Positions 45,701-56,123 of a stretch of 64,000 bases of DNA are shown here, piece after piece. Under the pieces are notes generated by a model, which saw only the letters and a list, made by a program, of their open reading frames with translations, had not been told where the DNA came from and searched no databases. Position 1 is the first letter of the stretch, and each line of letters opens with the position of its first letter. Made by a program: the position numbers and the translations under genes. The stretch lies in contig JAJGOT010000117.1 in NCBI GenBank assembly GCA_022457155.1, forward strand, positions 1,482,501 through 1,546,500. Direction: 5' to 3'. The DNA comes from Cladopsammia gracilis (taxonomy: Eukaryota > Cnidaria > Anthozoa > Scleractinia > Dendrophylliidae).

Positions 45701-48700
45701 CATGTACAAAAGAAATCTGTCGGAGACCACTCTCTCAGTAATCAAGAAATGTTAGGTGGCTGTTTTATGAGCTCAAATAAAACCACTAAAACAGTCAATA
45801 CTTCTTGTTATAACACGGAAAGGTTTGTCCCACAGTTCATAAACTTGCATGACATTTCATTTTATATAAGAGTGAACCATGAAAATATCACACCACAGAA
45901 ACACTTCCAAATTCACCACACTTTGAAACACACTGATTCTAAGCTGGCATCTTGTACTAGTCCTCTTGTACACTATGAATCTAAACATTTACAGATTTCC
46001 TTAGGTGACAGCTGTGGACAAACGTCTCTCCTCTGACAACTCACCTTGGATTCATGTGCAATCCTAGGCCTGACCTCTCTTAGCAACTTACCTGGGATCC
46101 CTGTGTAAGTTGACAGTGTACCTATAGACCCCATCCCTCTTAGCAACTTACCTGGGATTCCTGTGCAATCCTAGACACAAGCAAGTCAAGAATAGGTGTG
46201 CCATCAGATCTCTCCACCATAATAAACTGCAGGAATACTTTCATCAGGTTGGAATCAGTGATGCTGCGTAAAAACAGGTCCAGATAGGCTGTTGCAGCTA
46301 TCAAGGCTTCTGTTGATGACTGTCAGATAGAAAAAGAAATAGATTTATATGATAACTGGTATAACAAGATTATAAAGCACTTCCAATGTAACAACCCATA
46401 TAATACCCATGAATCTGTACGATATATTTTTTTGGACAAATATGATTATGTCATGATATATATTGTTATTCATCATGAATATAATCCTTCTGTCTCATGT
46501 GGTACTATAGACCTCTTTCATAATGGTGGCCAATTTATTTATTCTTTTATATGTATGTTAATTAGCCTCACTGGCCTCAGTAACATGTGCAAAATTCAAA
46601 AGAATTTTTACTCTAAAATGAGGCCAGTGAGGCTAATTAACATACATATAAAAGAATAAATAAATCGGCCGCCATTATGAAAGTGGTCTATTTATTATGG
46701 TGGTTGGAACTTTTGATTTTGTGTATGGAATCCTGAAGTGACAAGTACTACTTTCACTGTTGAAAATGTGCAAGGAGGTTCTTACTTTTGAGCCTGTGGA
46801 TGAAATTATAAACCATGACCATTCATTCATTCATTCATTCATTCATTCATTCATTCTAGAGTCATTTATTCTGTTCATTTCTTTATTTCATACTTATTGA
46901 GATTTTCTATTGAAATTTGGCATGTGAAAACCCTGTTCAGGGTTCGCAGCCAATCAGAATGGCAAAATGACTTTCTCACACGTGAAAAAAGCATTTTGTC
47001 CAATCACAAATCTCAGTACATATAAAATAAACAAACTACAACATAGGCAGTGCTTTGTACGGCATTTACACACTCGTTGGTTTGCATCAGAAATCTCACT
47101 CGCTTGCAAAGCCTCGCTCGTTTGATTTCTGATACGAACCAACTCGTTTGTAAATAATGTACGCCCGCATTGCCAGTGAAGTAATCTATATTTATTTTTT
47201 CTTTTGGGAGTCTCTGTATGTTAGTCAAATTTAGCTGTTTGGCACTCACTGTGGTGACATTTGTAAATCCATAGATTAATTCTTCACAAAATCAGCATTA
47301 ACCTCTTTTTGGATAAGAATGTTCACCTCTGAAGAGAGGGTCTGGCTATACCCCATTGCAAAATTCATTCACGTATAAAGATCAATTGAAGAAATGCCAT
47401 AAAATGAACGCATGAAGCCATAGAACGGCCATAGAACGAGTCTGTGAACAGGCTGCCATCTTGGATGCTTAGTAACCCAGCTTAGCTCGGACAACACCGG
47501 AAACCGGTAGCCAGAAGCAAGTGCTCACGTCAAGTGTGCGGTTACCAAGTTTCTAGCGTCTTGTCGATCGATGTGCGATTTGTTTTCTTCAGAATTAGTA
47601 GTAGTCATGGATTTCAAGCACAAAATAACTTCAAACTTGCATGCATTGAGCGGGAATATCGAGCATTTCTAATGACAAATCTCTAATGTGAAGAATTCAC
47701 ACTCGTAAAGGTAAGAACGTGTATTTTGCTTGGAAAGTGAAACCAAGATCGATCGTTGCTCCTTTACTGCAATAAATGTCACTTCCATGTTAATCTCAGG
47801 GTGTCATTGTTATGCTAATTTCCTTATGAACCGACAGCTCTTGAGTTTTGGCCGGTGTATAAGACGAGGTAGATTTTTGGGGCAAATTTTCGTGGTTTCA
47901 GGGGTCGACTTATACACCGGAAAATATGGTAACATGACGTAGAAAACAGACGCACATTTAACAAAACACTAAAATATCAAGCAAAAAAAAGATTCACGAA
48001 TCACATTTCATTCAGCACTTTGTCCACAATTCATTTAAAGTAAAAAATTGCATTTCACAATCATGTTTAAAGATCTTGAGATTAAAAATCATGAATGGCA
48101 AATAAATAAAAGTCTCAATCACGTTTCACGAGTAAACAAATAGCCCTACTCATGCTTCGCGTAAAAAGTACATGTGTAGGGGATCCTCTGAAGAGTGGGT
48201 TAAAAAACAGCCCACCTGACTAAGAGACGATGCCATAACTGATACAAGAAATCCATGGTAAATGAGATCCAACAGCTTCAACTGAACTTGTGGGTGAGCA
48301 ATCTGAACAAGACATAAAAGAATGCATTGAAAGGTACTGTAGTTTTAAGTACATGCATGTAAATAGAGATATAAAATACACTTGAAGCTTCCATAAGTGA
48401 ACACCCTCAGAAGCAGAAAAAGTGTCTGTTACTGTAGCTGGCCGCTTACGGGGAGGATTCTTGTAAGAAGAGAATTCAAACAGGGTTTTGTCAAGGTGGC
48501 CATAAGGAGACCTGAACGCTCAGAGAGCTTCAACTGTTAAATAGTAACTACAGATTAACATAACAAGTTAAGTTAGAAGTTAATTAAAACCTTTACTCTA
48601 AGTCCTTCAAACCAAGTCAGGGAGGACATTTTATGATCACCAGTAACGCACTCATTAACATAGAGCAGTTTTCAATTGTGTCGTAAAACCAAAACCAAAG

Positions 48701-51700
48701 TAATTACTCTGACCAATTACAGCAGTTGTAAACAATCCAATGAACCAATCAGAGCTCAAAGCGATTACATGTCGGCGGCGCCAAGCGCAGGAAAACGCGT
48801 GCGAGCAAGTCACAATTGGTTTTGGTTTTACTTCTGATTGGTCTAGAATGTGGCGTGAGATTTTTTAGCCAATCACAAAGCATATCAATGCAAAACCAAG
48901 GCAATTGTGTAATTACTTTCGACACTCAATTGAAAACTGCTCTAAAGAGACATTTCAAGAGTTTGGAGACATTTTACTTGGGAAACCTCCCCTCACCATA
49001 ATCATGGGAAACGTTTTAGCTTTAAACTCAAAGTCACTTATCTGGAAGATTTGATGTCCTATTCAAGAGACTGGGAGAACAACAGAATGCCATTGTGACA
49101 AAAAAAACGATAAGCAATAGCGCATACACACATAGTAAATGTTTTACAAAAATTTTGCCAAAACAATTACCTGAATAACATTGTTGCAAAACTCCAGTGA
49201 TCTCAGAAATGACACAAGTTCAGGGAATGTTGCCCAGAGTCCTCTCTCCAGGGAATACCAGTCCTCAGATGGGATGTCAAGTGAGGTGGGCAGATCAGAG
49301 TACAGAGCACTGAGACCAGTTGCTAACACCTGAAACATAACCACAGAAAGAAAACTAATTGTTATCTCATAAATGTAGCCTGCATAGGGCTCCCGGCAAT
49401 AAGGCCAAGTACGTATTTGGAAAATTTTCACTGAAATCTTGGATTTTTAGCCTCAAAAGGGACTCGCTTGCCAAAATTATGACTGGATCATGTAAATATG
49501 ACTGAAAGGATTTAAACCAGGTCAACAAATCTTCTATCTTCGGACAGAATATATATATTTTTTTAAGATACATAGGGTGTCCTGGGGACCATAGTGTGTC
49601 ATAGGAGCCCAAAACATTTTCTCAAAGATGTGGATTTTCTTCCCCATTTTGGATCTGTTTTAAGTACCTTAAGGTTACTGTAAACCTTCGAGTGTGCCTT
49701 CCCGAAAATCTCTTGTACATGCGCTATTTTTAACGAAACCCCAGAAAACTATATATCACTATAAAGCTAATAAAATTGTAGATTCCGAAAATAACAATTA
49801 TTTTTCCTTTTTTTTCCTTTAGTTAAGCGTGTGCAAGCCTTAAACGCAAAACCGATGGTGTTTGCTTCTCTGAATTACCAGCCTTCATGTTAGCGCGAAA
49901 ATCAAAACAAACTGGTCCGTGTCACTCAAGAGTTAATGGCCTAACAAAGTGTGAGACTTTTTCAATATTTTCATTGGTTCTTGAGTAAATTCACTTTGAC
50001 GTTGGACAATAGAAAATTGTTCTATGTGCATCACACTTTGGGGCGCCGCGAGAAAAGTATTTGGAATTTTGTAAAAGCCCCACACACTTTGGAGCAAACA
50101 TACTGGCCACGTTTCGTGGAAATCTGACAAATCTACATACCCTATTAATTCATTTGAACAGAGGCCATTCTTGTAAAAACAAACCTTGAATTTTTAGCCT
50201 CGAAAGATTTTCACTGTTCTCACACCTCATTAAAGCGGCTGTCATTGTGGTCGTCCCTGAAGAGTATCGTCACACAGCAGTGTATGTGAATTTGATTAAC
50301 CGCCGATTAAGTTATTCAAAGGGTAAAACCATGGAAAAAAAAAACAGCAAAGTTTCGCGCAACTGCCACCCAAATGAGCGGAAAGAACGTTACGAAAACG
50401 CAGCAAAATTTTCGTGGAAAGAAATGAGCGAAAAGGGCCAGAGAGAGTTTTCAAAGAAACAAAGAAACAACAGATGTGGCCATGGAAATTGACCTAAAAC
50501 ATGTGCTGGTATCAGTGATAAATGCAAGCGAGTAAGCTATTCATTCATAATTGTTCTTTTACTCTTTGCTGCGGTTCTTTTCACTATTGATCTCTACAAT
50601 TCTGCTAACCAAAAATTTCCACTTTGGCTTTAATGGTCAAATTGTAAATCTTCAGGAATTGGAACAAGTGTAGACAACCATGTGAAACATGGAAAATGGC
50701 CGCGGAGAATACGCTATGACACTACTGAACAATAGAATACACTATGACTATGCGAAATGCGCTCCGCATTGCGATGTAAACAAAATATGCATATAACATG
50801 TAATGCAAGATCCTGGATAAAGTTTAACAGGAAAAGTACAAGAAGGCGCTGCACTCCGGAATGAGATTATCAGATTATCACACCTATAGCTACTTATCAA
50901 CTATTCTCTTTAAACTCTTTTTTAAGAATATCTCGAGCTGTTCTTTTAATGATTTTGCAAAACTTCTTTCAATATTTTCTAGATTAATGTTATCTCTTTA
51001 CAAAAATTAAAAAAAACTAAAATTATGCAAAATGGGACCAAAGAAGGTTTACAGTAACCTTAACAGTAATAGATCATTAATTTGACAAAACTGTGCTTTT
51101 AAAGGCCTAAAACATACAATTTTACTGAAAGTTACCAAAAACATACTTAGGACGTTCTTGTCGGGAGCCCTTCAATTTGTAATTTGCTGACAAAATTTGA
51201 CACCATTAAATTTGTGGATTTTACTGTGCGCTTACACAGTTGTTTTTTTTCTATACGGCGCAACACCCCTAAAAGTAACCAAAGCCGAACTATCCGGTCC
51301 GTCTGTCAGGCCAGATTAAGCTTTCACCAGTCAAAATGCCAAATTTACCCGACATTTGTCTGACGACAGGCTGTTATTTGCAGCCTTACAAGTGTTCTGC
51401 TGTAACGCCAGGTGTCAACTTGGTTTTGTCTTACAATTTGCATACACTGCCTCAAACAATAATCAATTTTACACTTCAAGGAACTGAATAAATTCACCTT
51501 CAGCATTAAGCAATTATGACAGAACCATACATAGCAAAGCATACAGAAGTAAACAAGAAAATTATAGCAAATTGTGTGCAGCATACAAAAATAAGAAAAG
51601 ATCAACACCCAAATTAATGTCAACAAAAGGACAGGGTCTTAAATTTTATTTGCTCATAAACCTGCATTAACTGCTCCCTGGGGAAACTTGGCTAGTTTTA

Positions 51701-52749
51701 ACCGAATATGTGTGTATCGTGTCAGCTTTGTTTCAGCTAATGAGAAGTGGTTACAGGTAAGGTGTGTCAAATATAAAAGAGCGGGCGGTTAGTCGTTTTA
51801 GAGTTACCAGAAGTGTTAACCATGAAGCATCGATGCAGCAAAAACAAACAAAATTGACGACGACATAACCATCAGTCCCACCAAGTTTAAAGGTTAAAAA
51901 AATAATAATATTTCGGGGAATGAACAAACTGAAGTACTTTTCTATATTACCGATAAAGTCTACAATAAAAACAAAACAATATTAAGTACGATAATGAATA
52001 CTCACGGGGCAAAAGTCCGTCTCCTCTGCGATATAATTTCCTAAGCGAGCATCCACAGACGACAAAGCCATGCATAACAGCATAGCATCGCGAGCCCAAT
52101 TACCAACATTTCCTTCTCGATGAACGAAAGGAATAAGCAGTGAGAACACAGACAGCTTCGCAATCTGACCATGGTGATGATTATCCAAGAAAAATAAATC
52201 CAACAATGCAATATCTCGGTTGACGCTCACGCAAAGTCCTTTCAACACAGCCACGAAATGCTCCTCCATATCGGAAGAGATCTGGTTTACGCAAGAGTGC
52301 AAGAGATAAAGCAAAGGTTTCCAAACTTGTTCGTATATCAGCAAATGCGCTCTAGCCTTTTCTATGAGGCTCCTAAATAACCTCAGCTGTTCTCGCTTCA
52401 TGTCCTTCGCGCAATTTTTGTTCGTTGCACTCCAGGTGTAAACCGTTTGAAACACGTCTTCGTCGAGAACATATTGCAAACATGGCCCGGGATCTCCGTC
52501 TTTTTCATCAATAACAACGGACACAATTTCATTTAAATGGTAAACTAAAATGTTACAACGTTCTTGGTGCCCAACAGTCTTTTCGTCCAGAGCTATAATC
52601 GCCTTAGCATTATTCCAATGAACGTCCACAAGTCGCAAATATTCCGTGCTACCTAACTCCACAAACCCCTCGCCCCATTGCTTTTTATCTGCGTCCGAAC
52701 TCGGTGATTGAAGATGAGACAAAGACGCAAGTTTTTTTAGCAGGCTCAT
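32996..52749 (-). CDS. FHIP1-type FTS-Hook-interacting protein (FAM160A family), seven exons
   Basis: FHIP proteins join FTS and Hook to link early endosomes to dynein. Seven minus-strand exons (52006-52749, 49171-49329, 48216-48302, 46152-46319, 45542-45621, 34626-35404, 32996-33715) give about 910 residues; human FHIP1B is similar in size. Recognisable blocks are the N-terminal helical region starting MSLLKKLASL, LATGLSALYSDLP with RSLEFCNNVIQ (exon 2), AHPQVQLKLLDLIYHGFLV (exon 3), STEALIAATAYLDLFLRSI (exon 4), LFYTLLDLNCEDIM (exon 5), VNLILTGVVSRLALYP (exon 6), and the C-terminal KNAVYC with EEWLKELAAISQEHA (exon 7). Phases agree at every junction except exon 6 to 7. The region after residue ~460 is Ser-rich and probably disordered. 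The gene is expanded by intronic repeats, above all the 8.9 kb array in intron 5. Confidence 0.92.
34323..34606. mobile_element. MITE, AGAGCGGTTTTCAATTG family, copy 1
   Basis: About 284 bp in FHIP intron 6. The ends TAGAGCGGTTTTCAATTG and CAATTGAAAACTGATCTA-like are inverted repeats. It matches 48661-48944 in the opposite orientation, sharing AATCAGAAGTAAAACCAAAAC, GACTTGCTCGCACGCGTTTT and GGCGCCGCC. Confidence 0.8.
34626..35404 (-). CDS. FHIP exon 6 (779 bp)
   Basis: Begins with the base completing Lys, then YLIPCTHILSSQ, and runs to TVS before GTAAGAC. It includes a low-complexity Ser-rich segment with a tandem peptide duplication, SNLSNLSAPVA twice about 17 residues apart. It ends in the helical block NLILTGVVSRLALYPQPLL. 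An open frame reads past the donor into intron and MITE sequence, but that extension is not FHIP-like. Confidence 0.9.
35519..35674. repeat. Left half of a split GGTACC/poly-C element
   Basis: Contains GAGACTCCCAAATAAAAATG then GTGGTACCAAACC, matching one end of the element at 17855-18200. The other half resumes at 36200-36290 (GAAAGGTACAATG to poly-C). The Tc1-like element between them is a later insertion. Confidence 0.65.
35675..36199. mobile_element. Tc1/mariner-like element with transposase HTH remnant
   Basis: TA-flanked inverted repeats of about 120-150 bp: TACAGTCAAACCGGATGTTC at the left and its inverse ending GGTTTGACTGTA at the right. AAGTTGGAAGTT and CGAGCAAG phrases recur within the arms. 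The central 200 bp on the plus strand carries a degraded transposase N-terminus. The nesting inside a GGTACC-type repeat dates it as the younger of the two. Confidence 0.75.
35870..36055 (+). pseudogene. Transposase helix-turn-helix fragment (Tc1-like)
   Basis: An ATG frame (MAHVHRNNTTSVEKRERIMV) stops at 35935. A shifted frame then reads EQIARIVGLSRQTVSNIVNR and on to FPGKPGW, the first DNA-binding helix-turn-helix and GRP-like linker of Tc1 transposases. No catalytic DDE/D part follows, so the element is non-autonomous. Confidence 0.65.
36405..36445 (+). repeat. Retroelement tail motif at the edge of the minisatellite
   Basis: GACGAAGGGCCAGCGCCCCA then AACGTCAG. GGGC-CAGC-GCCC forms a short hairpin. 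It abuts the first array unit with no gap. Confidence 0.5.
36446..45350. repeat. 8.9 kb array of a 27 bp minisatellite in FHIP intron 5
   Basis: About 330 tandem units (length divided by period). Each 27 bp unit contains ACCTCATCAACTCAGTT followed by CATTAAATTA. Two positions vary often, both C/T on the plus strand: CCTCATC or CCTTATC, and GTTCATT or GTTTATT, giving four common unit types. Rarer variants are a 26 bp unit with CAGTCAATAA, a unit with an extra AAATT, TTATAAAC, CTGAGTT and CTCGGTT, the last two clustered toward the right end. Stops occur in all frames. Each unit holds two 9 bp near-palindromes, AACTCAGTT and TTAAATTAA. It is 14% of the window and most of the 10.1 kb intron. Confidence 0.97.
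45351..45541. other. Unique intron sequence between array and exon 5
   Basis: The edge reads CATCAACTCAATTGCTTAAA, a diverged final unit, then unique AC-rich intronic DNA to the exon 5 donor. No further feature is seen. Confidence 0.5.
45542..45621 (-). CDS. FHIP exon 5 (80 bp)
   Basis: Encodes LAVVSLGLFYTLLDLNCEDI and on to SLVF, plus two bases of the Lys codon completed by exon 6. Acceptor CTTCCAG, donor GTAAGT. It ends only about 190 bp from the edge of the 27 bp minisatellite in the following intron. Confidence 0.87.
46035..46165 (-). repeat. Local multiplication of the exon 4 donor region
   Basis: CTTAGCAACTTACCTGGGAT occurs at about 46078 and again at 46141, each a copy of the exon 4 end plus donor. 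A third, diverged copy (CTCACCTTGGATTCATGTGC) lies at about 46041. On the coding strand they read as three donor-like sites in a row, GTAAGT, GTAAGT and GTGAGT. Confidence 0.7.
46152..46319 (-). CDS. FHIP exon 4 (168 bp)
   Basis: 56 codons, acceptor CTGACAG, donor CAG|GTAAGT. Contains AATAYLDLFLRSITDSNLMK. Its 3' boundary lies in a small repeat that copies the donor site (see 46035-46165). Confidence 0.88.
46507..46691. mobile_element. Palindromic MITE, 185 bp, FHIP intron 3
   Basis: Arms 46507-46583 and 46617-46691 are nearly exact inverses. The ends are ATAGACCTCTTTCATAATGG and CATTATGAAAGTGGTCTAT. The loop is only about 35 bp. Confidence 0.8.
46817..46857 (+). repeat. (ATTC)n microsatellite
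   Basis: Ten uninterrupted CATT/ATTC units. Confidence 0.9.
47400..48180. other. FHIP intron 3 stretch with MITE fragments
   Basis: TCTGTGAACAGGCTGCCATC (47440 on) is related to the MITE at 16363. GGCCGGTGTATAAGACGAGG (47848 on) and the inverse CGACTTATACACCGG (47903 on) form another small inverted repeat. No exon is recognised. Confidence 0.4.
48216..48302 (-). CDS. FHIP exon 3 (87 bp)
   Basis: 29 codons encoding IAHPQVQLKLLDLIYHGFL and on to SLSQ; acceptor TTGTTCAG, donor GTGGGC, phase 0 both ends. No ATG-initiated frame marks it, so it is visible only by homology and splice sites. Confidence 0.88.
48661..48944. mobile_element. MITE, AGAGCAGTTTTCAATTG family, copy 2
   Basis: About 284 bp in FHIP intron 2, inverted relative to the copy at 34323-34606. 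Terminal repeats TAGAGCAGTTTTCAATTG and CAATTGAAAACTGCTCTA are perfect, so this copy looks younger. TA borders fit a Tc1/mariner-type target. Confidence 0.85.
49171..49329 (-). CDS. FHIP exon 2
   Basis: 53 codons, TTTCAG acceptor and CAG|GTAATT donor, phase 0 at both ends. LATGLSALYSDLP and FLRSLEFCNNVIQ are strong family matches. Confidence 0.9.
49669..51063. mobile_element. TTAA-flanked element, 1.4 kb, FHIP intron 1
   Basis: Ends TTAAGGTTACTGTAAACCTT and AAGGTTTACAGTAACCTTAA are inverted repeats of about 20 bp that include TTAA at both borders, as in piggyBac insertions. The interior includes an 81-codon Lys-rich frame (50247-50492) with no known domain. No transposase is recognised, so it is probably non-autonomous. 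Confidence 0.7.
52006..52749 (-). CDS. FHIP exon 1 (start codon)
   Basis: 248 codons from ATG at 52749 to ACTTTTGCCCC before GTGAGT. No in-frame upstream ATG is seen. The protein is alpha-helical in character and rich in Leu. An acidic turn, DEKDGDPGP, lies near residues 81-89. A YY1-like site is about 85 bp upstream. Confidence 0.9.
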
Positions 52750-52831
52750 GGCTGTATAACAAATCCAAAACCTCCATAAGCTCTTAAAATAACTTGTTTA
52801 CGACAGAGCTCCGCTCCTTTTAGCATCCATC

Positions 52832-52844
52832 TGCCGCCATCTTG
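52832..52844 (-). promoter_or_regulatory. YY1-like promoter site of FHIP
   Basis: On the coding strand the sequence reads CAAGATGGCGGC, the full YY1 consensus core, with a second GCCATGTT-type half nearby (52852-52859). It lies about 85 bp before the ATG. YY1 sites near transcription starts are common in TATA-less housekeeping promoters, which fits this gene. Confidence 0.5.
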
Positions 52845-53299
52845 AATGTAACATGGCGACACGACATCCGACATCCGACGAATGATTGACAGCAAAAACA
52901 ATGGCAACCCAGTCATATCGCGCCCTCTTATCGCGTTTCTATTAATTATGTTCCGTATTTTATGCGTGAGTTACTCATGACATGTAAACAGTCTTGACAA
53001 TCCGTATCATTTGGCGCGGGAGGCGAGATGTAGTCCCATGTCCATTATTCTCTCATTTTTGTCCATTATTCACCCTTAAAACTATTTCTGAAATTGGCCT
53101 ATCTATTCTCAGTCAAGACAATGTCCTTTAATACAACCGGGACTTTTCGTTTAAACTGAAGCATCATGCACACCTTCAACACCGATAATTAATAATAAAT
53201 AATAATTAATAGAATTATTAAGAAAATAGAATCAGAATCTAAGGTACATCAGATGGAGCTTGTTCAACTAAACATCAAGCTTAATTTTTATTCTAAATT

Positions 53300-53790
53300 C
53301 ACAAATGACATAGGAAGTTCTAGTAACTATTGTGACGTAATAAAAAATGTGAAACACAGACGAACGCTATAAAGTTTCGAACAGGAAATCATTGCCTACG
53401 TGCAGAAACGGGTTGACATGCAAAATAAAAAATTCCAAGAGATTTGAGGCACTGCGAATGCTGCTTATCAAATGGCGTTGAAGACGAAATTCATTTCTTT
53501 TTCGACTGTGTTTCATATTCTGACCTAAGAAATTCACTATTCAATGAAATTAGCAAACATTGTAAAAGTTTTTTGAATCTGCAAAATACAGATAGAATTA
53601 ATTTATTTTTTAATAATGTTGACCCCTTCATATGTAAACAGGTGGGTCACTTTATATATGAAGCTTCAGAGACGAAACACTCTGTTAGCAAGGACTGCAA
53701 TCACTGTATTCTAGTTTAATCCGGTTAGTATAATAGGCAATACCATGTATGTATATGGGAATGCTAATAAACTTTGACTTTAGATCTTTT
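53300..53790 (+). pseudogene. LINE reverse transcriptase C-terminal fragment with 3' tail
   Basis: KFRTGNHCLRAETG (about 53368-53410) is followed after stops by RHCECC...VEDEIHFFFDC, the zinc-knuckle-like C-terminal region of CR1/RTE-related non-LTR elements (C..C, then DE.HF.F.C). Stops at several places show decay. AATAAACTTTGACTTTA ends the element near 53783. It lies 550 bp upstream of the FHIP start. Confidence 0.6.
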
Positions 53791-55068
53791 AAAGCACTTT
53801 TTTGCATAATAGGAGACTGAAATAAAACGGTAAAACAATCTCAAATCGCGAAACATTCCCGCATTCAATTGCTGAATTTCTAGTTCCCGAGTCTTTTTCC
53901 CGTGTGGCATATCTATATAAAACACATAAAAACACCGTTCTGATTTTCTCTCATAATGTGACAAGTTTCACGTCTGATTTTTCCTTCATTGTAGACGGAA
54001 AAATTGACGGGAAACTAGTCTTTCACTAGATCCATATTTGGTCACATTAGGTCATATTCAGATATTAGACGACTATTTCCGTATTCAGACGAGTTTAACC
54101 CGCCTAAGCCGGTTTTCCGTGTCTAATATGAATCCAGTACAGTATACTAACACAACAGGGCTATAGCTACAAAAAGCAGAAGACCCTGCTCTGCTCGTGG
54201 CCTGAATGTACCAAAACCGTCGATTAGTGTGTCTAGTCTTACACGTACTGGGTCTGAATGAATTGCAACTTGAAAAAAGTTACATTACCAAAATGGGCTG
54301 GAAGAGGCTATGATTTGTTCCTCTTTCAAGAATTGGTTGATTTTTTTCGCTTGGTGTTTTAGTATTATTTTGTAAAAAACAGTATTTGACGGGTGCGGGT
54401 AACTGATAAGAAGCTTGCAAAACAACAGTGGGAGCCAACAAGTGGTACATAATAATACGTCACATTACGAAGTGAATAAGGGGAGGGAGGAGAGGGAATG
54501 AAAAATGTTAGAGACTGAAACTTATTTTTTGCAAGATAAGGGGAGGGGGGGGGGGGGGGGGGGGGGGGGAGTCCCTTCCCTAGATCCGCCACTGCATTAC
54601 AGGAAGAAATTCCACAGAGGAAGAGGTGGAACTTTATAGCAACTTCGACTTTGCTTCAACCCATTCGCCCCTCCAGGAGACTGAGCACCAGCTTTTAGCG
54701 CTGAGATTTCTGGGATCCTTTGGGTGACCAGTATGAGCTATGATTGGTTAATATATAGTTGCCTCTGGAAACCATCGATCTATTGTGACTGACGCTGGTT
54801 ACCCAAACGATTCCAGAACGGCCTAGAGCCGAAGTTTCTGGAGTGGCGTGTAAATGCTTACTGCACAAGAGAACAAAAAAGAAAAGGACTGAAAAAAACC
54901 CTTTGACTTGTAATTACGCTTTCCTCCCACATAGTTCACAGCAAGCATACATTTCAAGTACAAACGGAATTGGTTTTTATTACGATCAAATAATCTTATT
55001 TTCTTTTCTATTTTCTACATTGATGAAAACTCACGTTTCAGAATCAAACAAACTACAAATAAGTTGTA
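53791..55068. other. Gene-free stretch, 3' side of the acidic-protein gene
   Basis: A G run at 54543-54569 and a CTAATATGAATCC-type repeat near 54050-54130 are present. No gene is supported. TTTATT at 54976-54981 (AATAAA on the minus strand) lies about 90 bp past the stop of the 55069-55725 gene and is its likely poly-A signal. Confidence 0.4.
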
Positions 55069-55725
55069 TTATTCTGCAAGATTTCTTTTGAGTGACACAA
55101 GTTTGTTTTTCAATACTTCTATATCAGCAACAAGAGTGGAGTATTTACTGTCATCGAAACACGAGTCTGTAGAACTTTCTCTTGACGGTCCACCACCGAC
55201 CTGGTTAGCTTCGTGATGTAATCGCGGGGAATTTAGCATTGGCTCGTCGTCATCATTATCATCATCATCGCTGTCATCTATTACTATAACTTCTTTGGAA
55301 CATTCCCCAGAAGAACACTGTTTTTGTTTGTTTACTGCAAGATTTTCTCTGTCGCAACCATTATTCAAAATGCCTCGGAGCCTTAACATCAAGGTCTTAA
55401 TGTCTTCTAAATCTCCACCGACAGTCTTGAATACGTTTTGCAGCATCGTTAGTTTGTTGTTTATGTTCAATTCCTCGCCTGTTTCCACCTGGGAATTATC
55501 CGATCTTTCGTTGATCTCTTCCATTTTCGATGGCGAGGAATACGCGCCTTGTAACTCACTTTGTGGACTGCATGGATTCTGATTTCCACAATTCTCGTTT
55601 TGGAGCATTTCATTTGCTTGGTAACAAAGACCAGTTTCCAGCGCCAAATTGTCTGCATCTAATTGGCTGGTTTTACTGCCCAACATCTCATTTAAAGCGG
55701 GGTCCTGTTTCTCTTCAAGCGACAT
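55069..55725 (-). CDS. Unrecognised acidic protein with SUMO-interaction-like motif, single exon
   Basis: 218 codons from ATG at 55725 to TAA at 55069-55071. The upstream in-frame extension begins with TTG, so this ATG is preferred. I do not recognise the family. Visible features are a Ser/Asn/Gln-rich N-terminal half, a predicted amphipathic helix LTMLQNVFKTVGGDLEDIKT and on to LRLRGIL, then EVIVIDDSDDDDNDDDE. The last is a hydrophobic VIVI followed by acidic residues and a serine, as in phospho-regulated SUMO-interaction motifs. A second helix, TLVADIEVLKNKLVSLKRNL, lies at the C-terminus and may form a coiled coil. There is no signal peptide or membrane segment. A nuclear scaffold role is a guess. 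The length and even composition support a real gene. Confidence 0.6.
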   Translation of the reverse strand: MSLEEKQDPALNEMLGSKTSQLDADNLALETGLCYQANEMLQNENCGNQNPCSPQSELQGAYSSPSKMEEINERSDNSQVETGEELNINNKLTMLQNVFKTVGGDLEDIKTLMLRLRGILNNGCDRENLAVNKQKQCSSGECSKEVIVIDDSDDDDNDDDEPMLNSPRLHHEANQVGGGPSRESSTDSCFDDSKYSTLVADIEVLKNKLVSLKRNLAE

Positions 55726-56123
55726 TGCAAGATAACTTGATTGGATTCTCAAGCGACTCAAATTTGTTCACAGCTAAAAAACGCAAGTTATTTCCAAGAA
55801 AACAAGCAGTCTGAATGATTCCATAGACTACGTAACAGAGAATACCAAACTCACGTCATCAAAAGACGTATTGCGCGCGGACGATGTGCGCGCGCGGGAT
55901 CAACCCCCTTCCCCACGGGACACTTTCTATGATATAAAGAAAGGAGGATCTGCGCGAACTATTCTACTTTGGCTGTCTGCGTGGAGAAGTGTTGTGTGAC
56001 AACCCAAATAACGGCTGCGCAGGACACGGCCATTGCGCGATGCGGACGTGGAGAGGGCCTACCTAATAATTTACTTAGCACTTTTGCCGATAATCTTAAC
56101 TTAAAATTGGTCCGAGCATGCAC
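55726..56123. other. 5' flank of the acidic-protein gene
   Basis: GC-richer than its surroundings, with GCGCGCGGACGATGTGCGCG near 55873. GATATAAAG at 55931-55939 could serve a plus-strand start, but no plus-strand gene follows. No coding sequence is supported. Confidence 0.35.

Noticed and set aside
45749..46036. 95-residue plus-strand protein
   Set aside because: Lies between FHIP exons 4 and 5 on the opposite strand and shows no conserved features.
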